A DNA stretch of 64,000 nucleotides, taken from NCBI RefSeq assembly GCF_900101855.1, contig NZ_FMVC01000007.1, forward strand, positions 328,345-392,344, written 5' to 3'. Shown in pieces: positions 34,317-41,839 of this stretch. The position numbers were made by a program, and so were the translations under genes. The first letter of the stretch is position 1; each line of letters opens with the position of its first letter. Source of the DNA: Flavobacterium anhuiense. Lineage in GTDB: Bacteria; Bacteroidota; Bacteroidia; Flavobacteriales; Flavobacteriaceae. The notes below the pieces were generated by a model. That model did not search any database, was not told where the DNA came from, and saw only the letters and a list, made by a program, of their open reading frames with translations.

Positions 34317-36314
34317 CTAAAAATACCACGCTCCTGCCTTATCCTTAAGAATGTTCTCAATAGAATATTGCGCCGCTTCTTTTTTAGAAAGCTGATGTGA
34401 CCATTTTACTCTTTTTGCTGGCTGAAAACCTTCGCCTGTGCAATTATATTCGGCATAAAAGGCATTTTTTTCTGCTTCGGGTTTAGACCAGTTTTCCCAG
34501 CCTTGTGGTTTAATTTGTGCGCCCATTTCGCAGTTTATAAAAACTGTTTTGGCATAAATGCGCCATGGTCTTCCTAAATAAACGTCTTTTGCTTCTGGAT
34601 TTGCTGTGAGTTTACAATTCTTAAAAACGAATCCAAACGGCGTTCCTTCTGGAGTTGAAGCAGCTGTGATATACGAACTTTTGATGCTGTGAATGGTACA
34701 ATTCTCAAACAAAACTGTTGCGCCTCCAAAAATAAAATCGGTTGTGCCTTCGATATAACAGTCTTTAAAATATTGTTTGGCCTCTTTTCCTGATAAGTAT
34801 AAAGTGTCTTGATTACCTAAAAGATTACAGTTTGTTATTTTGGCGCGATTTGCCGTAACCGACAATGCTATAGCCTGTCCGCGTTCTCCCGAAGTATTTT
34901 TTATGGTTAGGTTTGATGCCGAAAAATCGTCGCCTTCAACCAAAAGCGTGTAGGTATAAAAGGTGCTGTTTCTTCCCAGTGCAATTTTCGAAAAATTATC
35001 ATCAAAGGTAATGATGGTGTTTTCTTTGCTTTCGCCTTGCAAAATCACGTTGGTATTCCATTCTGGAATTCGGACTTTCTCGTTATAGGTTCCGTTTTTT
35101 ACAAATATTGTCACTTTCTCATACGGAAAAGCAGGAGTTGCATAAACGGCATCCTGAATTTTGGTGTAATCGCCTGAACCGTCTTGTGCTACGGTAATAT
35201 AGTTTACATTTTTCTTTTCGGAAACGCCTACTTTAGTGCCGTTTTTAACTGCCCATTCTGGAAATTTTTTCAATACTTCCTGCGGTGCGTCTGTATACCA
35301 AGAATAGCCATTTCTTCTTTCTGCTCCTATTTGATCCAATGATTTTTTCTTGATTCCGTCGCGGTCGCAAAAGAAAGGTTCATTGGTTTCCAGATCCATA
35401 AACCTTGCCCAAATGGGTTTGGCATTGGCTGTTGGAATCATTTTTTTATCTACAATTTTTCCAGCGTCATTTAGGACTCTTTTTTCTTCTAAATTGGTGA
35501 TTTTAGTCTTTTCAAACCACTCCACAGCACTTTTTACAGCGGTTACCATTTCTCTTGAAGGCTTATCAATCGACATTAAAAGCAGGACTATTTTTGCCGA
35601 TTCGTAACCGCTAAGCGAAGCCAATTCAAAAGCTCTAGCATTTGCGGGAGCCAATGTAACTTCGTCATGCTGAGCGCACCATGCGGTTAAAACTCCGTTT
35701 TGTTTGTATTGTGTTTTTAAGATGCAGTCGATTCCTTTATCAAATGCTTTTTTGCACTTTTCTACAACTTCTTTTGATGGTTTTATACTGTAATAATCCG
35801 ATTCGTCTGCTACAGCTTTTATGACATTCATAATATTAACCATAGAATCGTCATTGTAGGTAATGTGCGTATAATAGCCTTTTTTTAATGGATAAAACTG
35901 TGGCCAGCCTCCATTTGCATATTGCGCTTCAAGCAAATAATTCAATCCTTTTAAGAAAGATTCTCGGTAGCGTTCGTCTTTTACCTGCGCATACATTCTA
36001 GACATAAAAAGCATTTCCTGACAAGTTGCTCCGTTGTCTGTTGTCGTTTCTACGGCCGTTTTTTTGAGTGCAATTAAATCCTTTTTCTGCTTTTCGGTCA
36101 GTTCATCCTGCATCTGAATATTCTTTGGCCAGCCTCCAATATCTCTTTGGTAGAGCAATACGTTTTCGGCTATTCTTTTTGCATCAGCTGTTGCAAACCA
36201 AGCGACATCACTCTTACGAATAATGTCAGGCCATCTTTTGTAGGTGGTTTGAGCATAAATTCCAATGCTTAAAAATAGAATAAGCATTAAAGCTGTTTTT
36301 TTTAATTGCATCAT
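34317..36314 (-). CDS. Pectate lyase (PL10) - pectin methylesterase (CE8) fusion
   Basis: This 665-aa secreted protein has a signal peptide (FLSIGIYAQ, about residue 21). Residues about 25-330 match PL10 pectate lyases: ENVLLYQRDIGGWPKNIQM, TTDNGATCQEMLFM, ANGGWPQFYPLKKGYYTHITYNDDSM. Residues about 370-650 match CE8 pectinesterases: ITVAQDGSGDYTKIQDAV, GERGQAIAL, GNQDTLYLSG (about 500), TTDFIFGGATVLFENC (about 525), LGRPWR (about 583). The esterase half strips methyl groups from homogalacturonan and the lyase half cuts the resulting polygalacturonate, so the fusion couples two successive steps. The start may be either of two adjacent ATGs. It follows the GH43 gene by 241 bp. Confidence 0.93.
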   Translation of the reverse strand: MMQLKKTALMLILFLSIGIYAQTTYKRWPDIIRKSDVAWFATADAKRIAENVLLYQRDIGGWPKNIQMQDELTEKQKKDLIALKKTAVETTTDNGATCQEMLFMSRMYAQVKDERYRESFLKGLNYLLEAQYANGGWPQFYPLKKGYYTHITYNDDSMVNIMNVIKAVADESDYYSIKPSKEVVEKCKKAFDKGIDCILKTQYKQNGVLTAWCAQHDEVTLAPANARAFELASLSGYESAKIVLLLMSIDKPSREMVTAVKSAVEWFEKTKITNLEEKRVLNDAGKIVDKKMIPTANAKPIWARFMDLETNEPFFCDRDGIKKKSLDQIGAERRNGYSWYTDAPQEVLKKFPEWAVKNGTKVGVSEKKNVNYITVAQDGSGDYTKIQDAVYATPAFPYEKVTIFVKNGTYNEKVRIPEWNTNVILQGESKENTIITFDDNFSKIALGRNSTFYTYTLLVEGDDFSASNLTIKNTSGERGQAIALSVTANRAKITNCNLLGNQDTLYLSGKEAKQYFKDCYIEGTTDFIFGGATVLFENCTIHSIKSSYITAASTPEGTPFGFVFKNCKLTANPEAKDVYLGRPWRIYAKTVFINCEMGAQIKPQGWENWSKPEAEKNAFYAEYNCTGEGFQPAKRVKWSHQLSKKEAAQYSIENILKDKAGAWYF

Positions 36315-36555
36315 TTAATGTTTTTTAATGCTTTGTTGTAAGAAACTATTTTATCTTCTAAAAAGTGAAAAATTAGGCTTATTTTAAACACAATTGTAAG
36401 AAAAATCATTTAAACACATATTTTAGAAGCCTTTTTCTTACGAAATGTGTTTTGATATTGCTTTTTAATTTTCGTTCAGCAGAATCAAATTATGAAAGCC
36501 GTTTTTTTTGAAAAAAATTAAAAATTCCCCTTTTTCTTCCTTTTTTACACTTTTT

Positions 36556-38145
36556 TTATTTCGTGATTCGAAACCAATCTACTTCGACATTTCCAGAATC
36601 ATTTTTTATTTCTTCACCTAAAGCAAAAAGTCCGACTTTGGCACCAATCCATTTTCCTTCTCTAGATTTGAAATCATTTCCGATAGACTGATAATTTTTA
36701 TCGTCTAAGCTGTAAAAGAAACTGCACATTCCATCTTTCTTTATTTGAACTCTAAGGTAAATCGTATTGCTTTCTATTAAAATTGGTTTTGTTCCCGTTT
36801 CTGAAACCGTTTTATCAAAAGTTCCCGTTTTCTGATTCAAGTATAGTTTTCCATCAACATTTTTAAAACATAGAAAACTGTAATCTAATCCCATTACAAT
36901 CAAACCTGTTGATTCGCCTTTCAGTCTAGAATTAAAAGTCAGTTTTGTTGTAGCGGTAAATTCTTCTGCTGGAAATTTTTGCAGCAATACATTTGGCGCA
37001 TTAAAAATGTTTGAAGTTGTCGTGTTGCAAAACAAATTTAGATATCCTAAACTTGTCGGGAATCCAAAATTGGTTTGTTTATTGGCCTGCCATTGCCATT
37101 GCAGTCCCAGTTTAGGTTCATTAAATTCATCTGAAGTTGCCGGAACTTCTATAGGATATTTTTTGCCAACATTTGGCTTTCTGTAAGTTGTTACGGGTTC
37201 GCCAATTCCGTTTTTATCAAAATCTTCTCCCATAACCGGCCAGTCGTTTACCCATTTCATTGGCTGAAGATGAACTATACGTCCGTAAGCGCCTTTATCT
37301 TGAAAATGGAAAAACCAATCTTCTCCTGTCTGTGTCGTAACCCAAGCACCTTGATGCGGACCATTTATAGCGGTCGAACCTTGTTCTAGAACCTTCTTTT
37401 TTTCATAAGGTCCGAAAACATTTTTCGATCTTAAAACCGTCTGCCATCCTGTTGAAACGCCACCAGCGGGAGCAAAAATGTAATAATATCCATTTCGCTT
37501 GTAGAATTTTGGGCCTTCAATAGTTTCTTCGCCTTTATGTCCATCAATCACCATTACTTCGTCATTATTCACAACGGTTCCTTCTGGATTCATGGTGCAA
37601 ACCACTAACAAACTTTTAATTTGCGCTCGGCTTCCTGCAAAGGCATGAGTCAGATATGCTTTTCCATCCGTATCCCAAAGCGGACTAGGATCAATCAATC
37701 CTTTTCCTTCTTTAACCAAAAGCGGTTCAGACCAAGGCCCTTCTGCTTTTTTGGCTTTTATCATATAGATTCCGAAATCGGGATCTGGGTAATAAATGTA
37801 AAATTCGTTTTTATGAAAAGTAATGCTTGGCGCCCAAACTCCGTTTCCGTGCTGTACGCTATCGTACGTTTCAAATGGCGGCTGTTTTACCAAAGCATGC
37901 CCAATAATTTTCCAGTTTACCAAGTCTTTTGAATGTAAAATTGGCAAGCCCGGAATACAGTTAAAAGATGAAGCTGTCATATAATAATCATCGCCTACGC
38001 GAACAACATCCGGATCTGAATAATCGGCATGAATAACAGGATTGGTGTAGGTTCCGTCTCCATTATCTGGCGTCCAGACTTGTGCTGTATTCTTTTGAAA
38101 AGGAATAATGCAGAAAAGGAATAAGATGATTTTGATGTTTTTCAT
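36556..38145 (-). CDS. GH43 glycoside hydrolase (arabinosidase/xylosidase-like)
   Basis: This 529-aa protein has a signal peptide (IPFQKNTAQ, about 21). A five-bladed propeller follows, with GH43 residues YTNPVIHADYSDPDVVRVGDDYY (catalytic Asp), LIDPSPLWDTDGKAYL (pKa-modulating Asp) and EETIEGPKFYKRNGYYY (acid Glu). The last 190 residues form a beta-sandwich (about 345-529; TSDEFNEPKLGLQWQWQANK, LIVMGLDYSFLCFKN) of the kind appended to GH43 xylosidases and arabinosidases. In a pectin locus it probably trims arabinan or other side chains; the subfamily and substrate are not fixed by what I can see. It lies between GH105 and PL10-CE8. Confidence 0.9.
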   Translation of the reverse strand: MKNIKIILFLFCIIPFQKNTAQVWTPDNGDGTYTNPVIHADYSDPDVVRVGDDYYMTASSFNCIPGLPILHSKDLVNWKIIGHALVKQPPFETYDSVQHGNGVWAPSITFHKNEFYIYYPDPDFGIYMIKAKKAEGPWSEPLLVKEGKGLIDPSPLWDTDGKAYLTHAFAGSRAQIKSLLVVCTMNPEGTVVNNDEVMVIDGHKGEETIEGPKFYKRNGYYYIFAPAGGVSTGWQTVLRSKNVFGPYEKKKVLEQGSTAINGPHQGAWVTTQTGEDWFFHFQDKGAYGRIVHLQPMKWVNDWPVMGEDFDKNGIGEPVTTYRKPNVGKKYPIEVPATSDEFNEPKLGLQWQWQANKQTNFGFPTSLGYLNLFCNTTTSNIFNAPNVLLQKFPAEEFTATTKLTFNSRLKGESTGLIVMGLDYSFLCFKNVDGKLYLNQKTGTFDKTVSETGTKPILIESNTIYLRVQIKKDGMCSFFYSLDDKNYQSIGNDFKSREGKWIGAKVGLFALGEEIKNDSGNVEVDWFRITK

Positions 38146-38332
38146 TTTTAACTATACTTTTTTATTTAAAGCCGACAGGTTCTAAAAACCTGTCGGGTTC
38201 TAAATTTGCTTTTCTTTGAGGAGTTACTTTGCGATGCTTCGACTCCGCTCAGCAAGACAAGGCATTGCAATTGATAATTAACAATTGACAATTATCAATT
38301 ATCAATTATCAATTATCATTTTCAATTATCAA
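38146..38332. repeat. Gap with perfect hairpin and TTGATAAT heptads
   Basis: It contains CCGACAGGTT/AACCTGTCGG (38172-38181 and 38187-38196, perfect 10-bp arms), the word GCTTCGACTCCGCTCAGC near 38237, and tandem AATTATCAATT heptads from 38262 to 38338 that reach the end of the GH105 gene. These are repeat-family elements and not genes. Confidence 0.75.
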
Positions 38333-39556
38333 TTATCTGTTCAACTCAATAGCAGCCAAAATAAAAGGCCCTGTTGCTTTAGGATCGTTGTCTTTTTTTC
38401 TTTCGTTTACGTAATATTCGTAAGATCCGTCACGGTAAGGATTTCCTCCTAAACCTGCCACTTGACAGCAGTTGGTTAAAGTGATTCCGCCATCTTCGTC
38501 TACTTTTTTGATTAAAACTGTAGTTAATCCGTCAAAAGCTTTGTTGGCTGCTTTTTTAAATTTAGCTGGCAAATAGCCTTTGTTTACTCCTTTTGCATAT
38601 GCATACGCAAACATAGCCGAACCAGAAGCTTCTAAATAATTATCTTTTTGACCGCCTTTGTCTGTAACCTGATACCACAAACCTGATTTGCTGTCTTGAA
38701 ATTTAAGAATCGCTTCAGAAGCATTGTTTAAATATTTGATCAAGTCTTTTCTTTTTGGATGGTCTTTTGGCATATAATCTAAAACATCAACCAAAGCCAT
38801 TACGTACCAGCCTAAAGATCTAGACCAAAAATTTGGAGAGTTTCCTGTTTCTTTATCTGCCCAAGGCATTTGCTTGCTTTCGTCCCAACCATGGTACAAT
38901 AATCCAGTTTTTGGATCTGTAGCTTTAAGCTGAATTACTTCAAATTGTTTTGCGATATCATCAAAACTTTTTCCGTTTTCAAATTTAGCTGTGTATTCTG
39001 CGTAGAATGGCTCTCCCATGTATAAGCCATCTAACCACATTTGGTTTGGATAGATTTGTTTGTGCCAGAATCCGCCGCTTTGAGTTCTTGGCTGCTCTGC
39101 AAGCTGTTTGCGAATTAGCTGTAATGCTTTTAAGTATTTTTCATCTTTTGAAGTTTCATATACATCAAAAAGAAGGCGTCCCGGCAATACTAAATCAATA
39201 TTGTATTTATCAAACTCATACGTAGTAATGCTTCCGTCTGTTTGCACAAACTGATCCACATAACTTCTTACGTAATTTTTGTATCTCGCATCAGGATTTT
39301 TTTTGTACAATTCTTCTATTGAATGCAGCACTAAAGCATGAACGTAATCCCACTTTGGCTTTTTAGCATCGTCAATCATATACGATTCTGGATGGCGTTT
39401 CATCAAGGTCAAAGCCATTTTATCAGACCATTTCGCATTTTTTCCAATTACGATATCTTTTGCAGGTTCCTGTGAGGTTACTTTACAACTCGTAATAGTC
39501 ATAACACAGACCATCAGAGCCGACATGAAGTAATTGTGCTTTCTACTATTTTTCAT
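38333..39556 (-). CDS. GH105 unsaturated rhamnogalacturonyl hydrolase
   Basis: This 407-aa lipoprotein (signal ending VMTITSC, Cys about 24) shows the (alpha/alpha)6-barrel of GH105/GH88 with the signature QMWLDGLYMGEPFYAEY (catalytic Asp about residue 174). WDYVHALVLHSIEEL, GLLYHGWDESKQMPWADKETGNSPNFWSRSLGWYVMALVDVL, YLEASGSAMFAYAYAKG and the closing GPFILAAIELNR fit as well. It hydrolyses the delta-4,5-unsaturated uronic acid left at the end of lyase products, releasing monomer for KduI. It lies downstream of the DUF4861 gene across a 137-bp inverted-repeat element, and upstream of GH43. Confidence 0.92.
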   Translation of the reverse strand: MKNSRKHNYFMSALMVCVMTITSCKVTSQEPAKDIVIGKNAKWSDKMALTLMKRHPESYMIDDAKKPKWDYVHALVLHSIEELYKKNPDARYKNYVRSYVDQFVQTDGSITTYEFDKYNIDLVLPGRLLFDVYETSKDEKYLKALQLIRKQLAEQPRTQSGGFWHKQIYPNQMWLDGLYMGEPFYAEYTAKFENGKSFDDIAKQFEVIQLKATDPKTGLLYHGWDESKQMPWADKETGNSPNFWSRSLGWYVMALVDVLDYMPKDHPKRKDLIKYLNNASEAILKFQDSKSGLWYQVTDKGGQKDNYLEASGSAMFAYAYAKGVNKGYLPAKFKKAANKAFDGLTTVLIKKVDEDGGITLTNCCQVAGLGGNPYRDGSYEYYVNERKKDNDPKATGPFILAAIELNR

Positions 39557-39592
39557 TTCAACATATATTTAAATTCAACTATTTTTTTTAAA

Positions 39593-39729
39593 AACACATA
39601 GACACATAGTTTAGAATACTTAATAAAAGGTGTTTCACTTGCAATAAAAAACATAGTATGCTATGTGTAAGAAGCGAGCTTCTTTTGATACTCTTTTAAA
39701 ATACAATAAATTCTATGTTTCTATGTGTT
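39593..39729. repeat. 137-bp MITE-like element with 17-bp terminal inverted repeats
   Basis: The left end AACACATAGACACATAG (39593-39609) is the reverse complement of the right end CTATGTTTCTATGTGTT (39713-39729) with one mismatch. Internal palindromes CATAG-tatg-CTATG (about 39653-39666) and AAGAAGC-ga-GCTTCTT (about 39669-39684) add secondary structure. No coding capacity. It sits between the DUF4861 and GH105 genes. Confidence 0.75.
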
Positions 39730-39732
39730 AGA

Positions 39733-39810
39733 ATTATTCTCACGCAGATTCGGCAGATTGAGCAGATTTTTAAATCATTTTAATCTTCTATTCCGATAAT
39801 ATCGGGAGTG
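39733..39810. repeat. REP-like CACGCAGATT unit, copy 2
   Basis: It starts CACGCAGATTCGGCAGATTG and ends in the hairpin TCCGAT-aat-ATCGGGA (39792-39807). It has the same order of words as the unit at 33831-33934, but is shorter and diverged. Confidence 0.7.
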
Positions 39811-39822
39811 CCAAAAAACAAT

Positions 39823-40788
39823 TTACATTTTGCCTTTTTTGTTCAGCACTTCCAATTGTTTATCTAAATATTGAGCAAATTCTTCTTTTGTTTTGATTCC
39901 GTTTACCTCTTGTTCCCAAGCTCCCAAAAGGTAAAAAGTCACCGCTTTTGTAGTTGGTTTAAAAACTAAAAGATAATCTAAGTCTGTATCTGCTATGTTT
40001 TCGATAGTACTAATTTCATAAAAAATTGCCATTCCTAACTTATCTGGAACCAAAGATTGTTCTCCGTAAGTTGCCAAATAGGCCCATTTTTTGTTTTTGC
40101 TTTCTTTCTTAAGCAATTCGGCTGTTTTTTGTTTTACGATTCCAGTACAGATTCCTTTGATTGCTTGTGATGCTTTAATCGTATGTTGCGTATACAATTG
40201 ATCTGGTTTAATGGTCAATTCTGAAACAAAATCGATTTTATCTGAAGCTGTTTTCCATCCATAATAATTTACTTTTACTGTAGACTCCTTAGCTTTATTA
40301 GCCACTGTTGCAATGGTTGAATCAACTTCACGAAAGTGTAATTTTTCATTGTTTAAATAACGGTCGATAGAACCAATTCCGATTCCTTTTCCTGCTTTTA
40401 AAATGTCTGCTCCCCAATCGCTCATTTCATGGTACGAATCGAAACCGTCCTGCCCTACTTTTGGCAGAATATTTTCTGATGTCTTTTTTCCGAAGATATC
40501 AATAGCATTTCTCCAATCCAAATACAAACGGTATCCAATTCTGTTGTTTTCCCAGCCCGGTCCTTCATAACGAATGTCAAAAGAATGGTCAGTATGCTCT
40601 GGAGCCAACTTTAATCGGTCCACATTTTTAAACACCGTACCGCCTTTGTACTTTCTTCCTTCCCATTTTCCATCTGTTTTTGCAGATATTTCGGCATACG
40701 TTTTATTGGTTTTGATATCATATTTCTGCGCATTTATGGCTGTTAGACCTGCGAAAAATAAAACTGCTGTGGTGATTTTTGCTTTCAT
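39823..40788 (-). CDS. DUF4861-family secreted protein of the pectin locus
   Basis: This 321-aa protein has a signal peptide (GLTAINAQ, about 20) and a beta-rich body: GWENNRIGYRLYLDWRNAIDIFGKKTSE, YHEMSDWGADILKAGKGIGIGSI, YLLVFKPTTKAVTFYLLGAWEQE. I assign it to DUF4861, a family frequent in pectin and related plant-glycan loci. Its activity is not evident from sequence. Conserved acidic and aromatic residues (DWRNAIDIFGK; HEMSDWGADIL) could form a carbohydrate site. It starts 12 bases after the esterase-like gene and so belongs to the susCD transcript. Confidence 0.75.
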   Translation of the reverse strand: MKAKITTAVLFFAGLTAINAQKYDIKTNKTYAEISAKTDGKWEGRKYKGGTVFKNVDRLKLAPEHTDHSFDIRYEGPGWENNRIGYRLYLDWRNAIDIFGKKTSENILPKVGQDGFDSYHEMSDWGADILKAGKGIGIGSIDRYLNNEKLHFREVDSTIATVANKAKESTVKVNYYGWKTASDKIDFVSELTIKPDQLYTQHTIKASQAIKGICTGIVKQKTAELLKKESKNKKWAYLATYGEQSLVPDKLGMAIFYEISTIENIADTDLDYLLVFKPTTKAVTFYLLGAWEQEVNGIKTKEEFAQYLDKQLEVLNKKGKM

Positions 40789-40800
40789 TTGTATTCTAAA

Positions 40801-41739
40801 TTATTTAAAAAATTTATCTAAAAATCGTACGCTGTACGAGATTGTCTGTGTAAACCAAGGCTCATAAAACCAAAATGAATGTGGCGAATCTGGAATAGTC
40901 TGCACTTCATTATAGATTTTATATTGGTTCAAAATCTGAATCATGTCGTCTCTTCCTGCATGAAATCTCGGAATACTGCTGCAGATGTATAATACCGGCG
41001 GTGTATTTTTGTCCGTATGACTCAGTGCTGAAGCATTTTTCCAATTTTCAGGAATCTCATCTGATTTTCCTCCCAGCCAAAATGCTGCCATATCTCCTTC
41101 TGAAGATTCTGGATGTTTGAATGCCAAGACTCCATCTACATCAATTATGGCATGAACTTTTGAAGAAGAACGGCTTTTAAAATTTTTATCTTCAAAAAGC
41201 GGATTAGTATTTGTTGCACCAATCAAAGCTGCCATTTGCCCTCCCGAAGAACAGCCTAAAACCGCAATTTTGTTTGGATCTACATTAAATTTCGCCGCAT
41301 TGTCTTTGATAAATTTTATCGCGTTCTTAACGTCAACAACTCCTGTTGGATATTTTGCTTCTAATGATAATCTGTATTCGATCGAAAAACAAGAATAGCC
41401 TTTTGCTGCAATTCCTTTTCCGATAAACTGCATTTGATTTTTATTTCCCGATCTCCATCCTCCGCCATGAATCATAATTACAGCAGGATTTTTTTTCTTT
41501 TTGGTATTAACAAAAGCATCTAAATGTAAAACGCGATCTTGTTCTTGATTGTAAACCAAATCAAATGTTTCTTTAACGTCTGGGTTTGCTTTTATTTCTG
41601 GAATTGTGATAAACGGATATTTCTTAATTAATTTAGCATAAGTGCTTTTAATGGTATACGACGTGTCGACCTTGTACTGCTGGCTTTGCATTACAATTGC
41701 ATTAAAAAACAACACTAATATTAATTTCAATTTTCGCAT
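40801..41739 (-). CDS. Secreted alpha/beta hydrolase, probable carbohydrate esterase
   Basis: This 312-aa protein has a signal peptide (LFFNAIVMQSQQ, about 20). It has the alpha/beta-hydrolase features of BD-FAE/acetylesterase-like enzymes: oxyanion motif MIHGGGWRSG, nucleophile elbow VLGCSSGGQMAALIGA (Ser about residue 155), acid region near DVDGVLAF/NTPPVLYICSS, and a catalytic His in DSPHSFWF near residue 290. It probably removes acetyl or similar esters from pectin oligomers in the periplasm; substrate inferred from context. It follows susD by 100 bases, and that spacer carries a hairpin at 41765-41795. Confidence 0.85.
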   Translation of the reverse strand: MRKLKLILVLFFNAIVMQSQQYKVDTSYTIKSTYAKLIKKYPFITIPEIKANPDVKETFDLVYNQEQDRVLHLDAFVNTKKKKNPAVIMIHGGGWRSGNKNQMQFIGKGIAAKGYSCFSIEYRLSLEAKYPTGVVDVKNAIKFIKDNAAKFNVDPNKIAVLGCSSGGQMAALIGATNTNPLFEDKNFKSRSSSKVHAIIDVDGVLAFKHPESSEGDMAAFWLGGKSDEIPENWKNASALSHTDKNTPPVLYICSSIPRFHAGRDDMIQILNQYKIYNEVQTIPDSPHSFWFYEPWFTQTISYSVRFLDKFFK

Positions 41740-41764
41740 TTCTACTCTTTACTTTTTAGTTAAG

Positions 41765-41795
41765 AAAGGAGTTCGACCTATAGTCAAACTCCCTT
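41765..41795 (-). promoter_or_regulatory. Intercistronic hairpin between susD and the esterase-like gene
   Basis: Arms 41765-41777 and 41783-41795 pair over 13 bp with two mismatches around a 5-base loop. The U-tract on the minus strand is weak, so it could be a partial terminator or a transcript-stabilising end that lowers expression of downstream genes relative to susCD. Confidence 0.45.
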
Positions 41796-41839
41796 TTAAC
41801 TACTTCAAAAAACATAGTTCTCAAAAAACTAACAAATTA

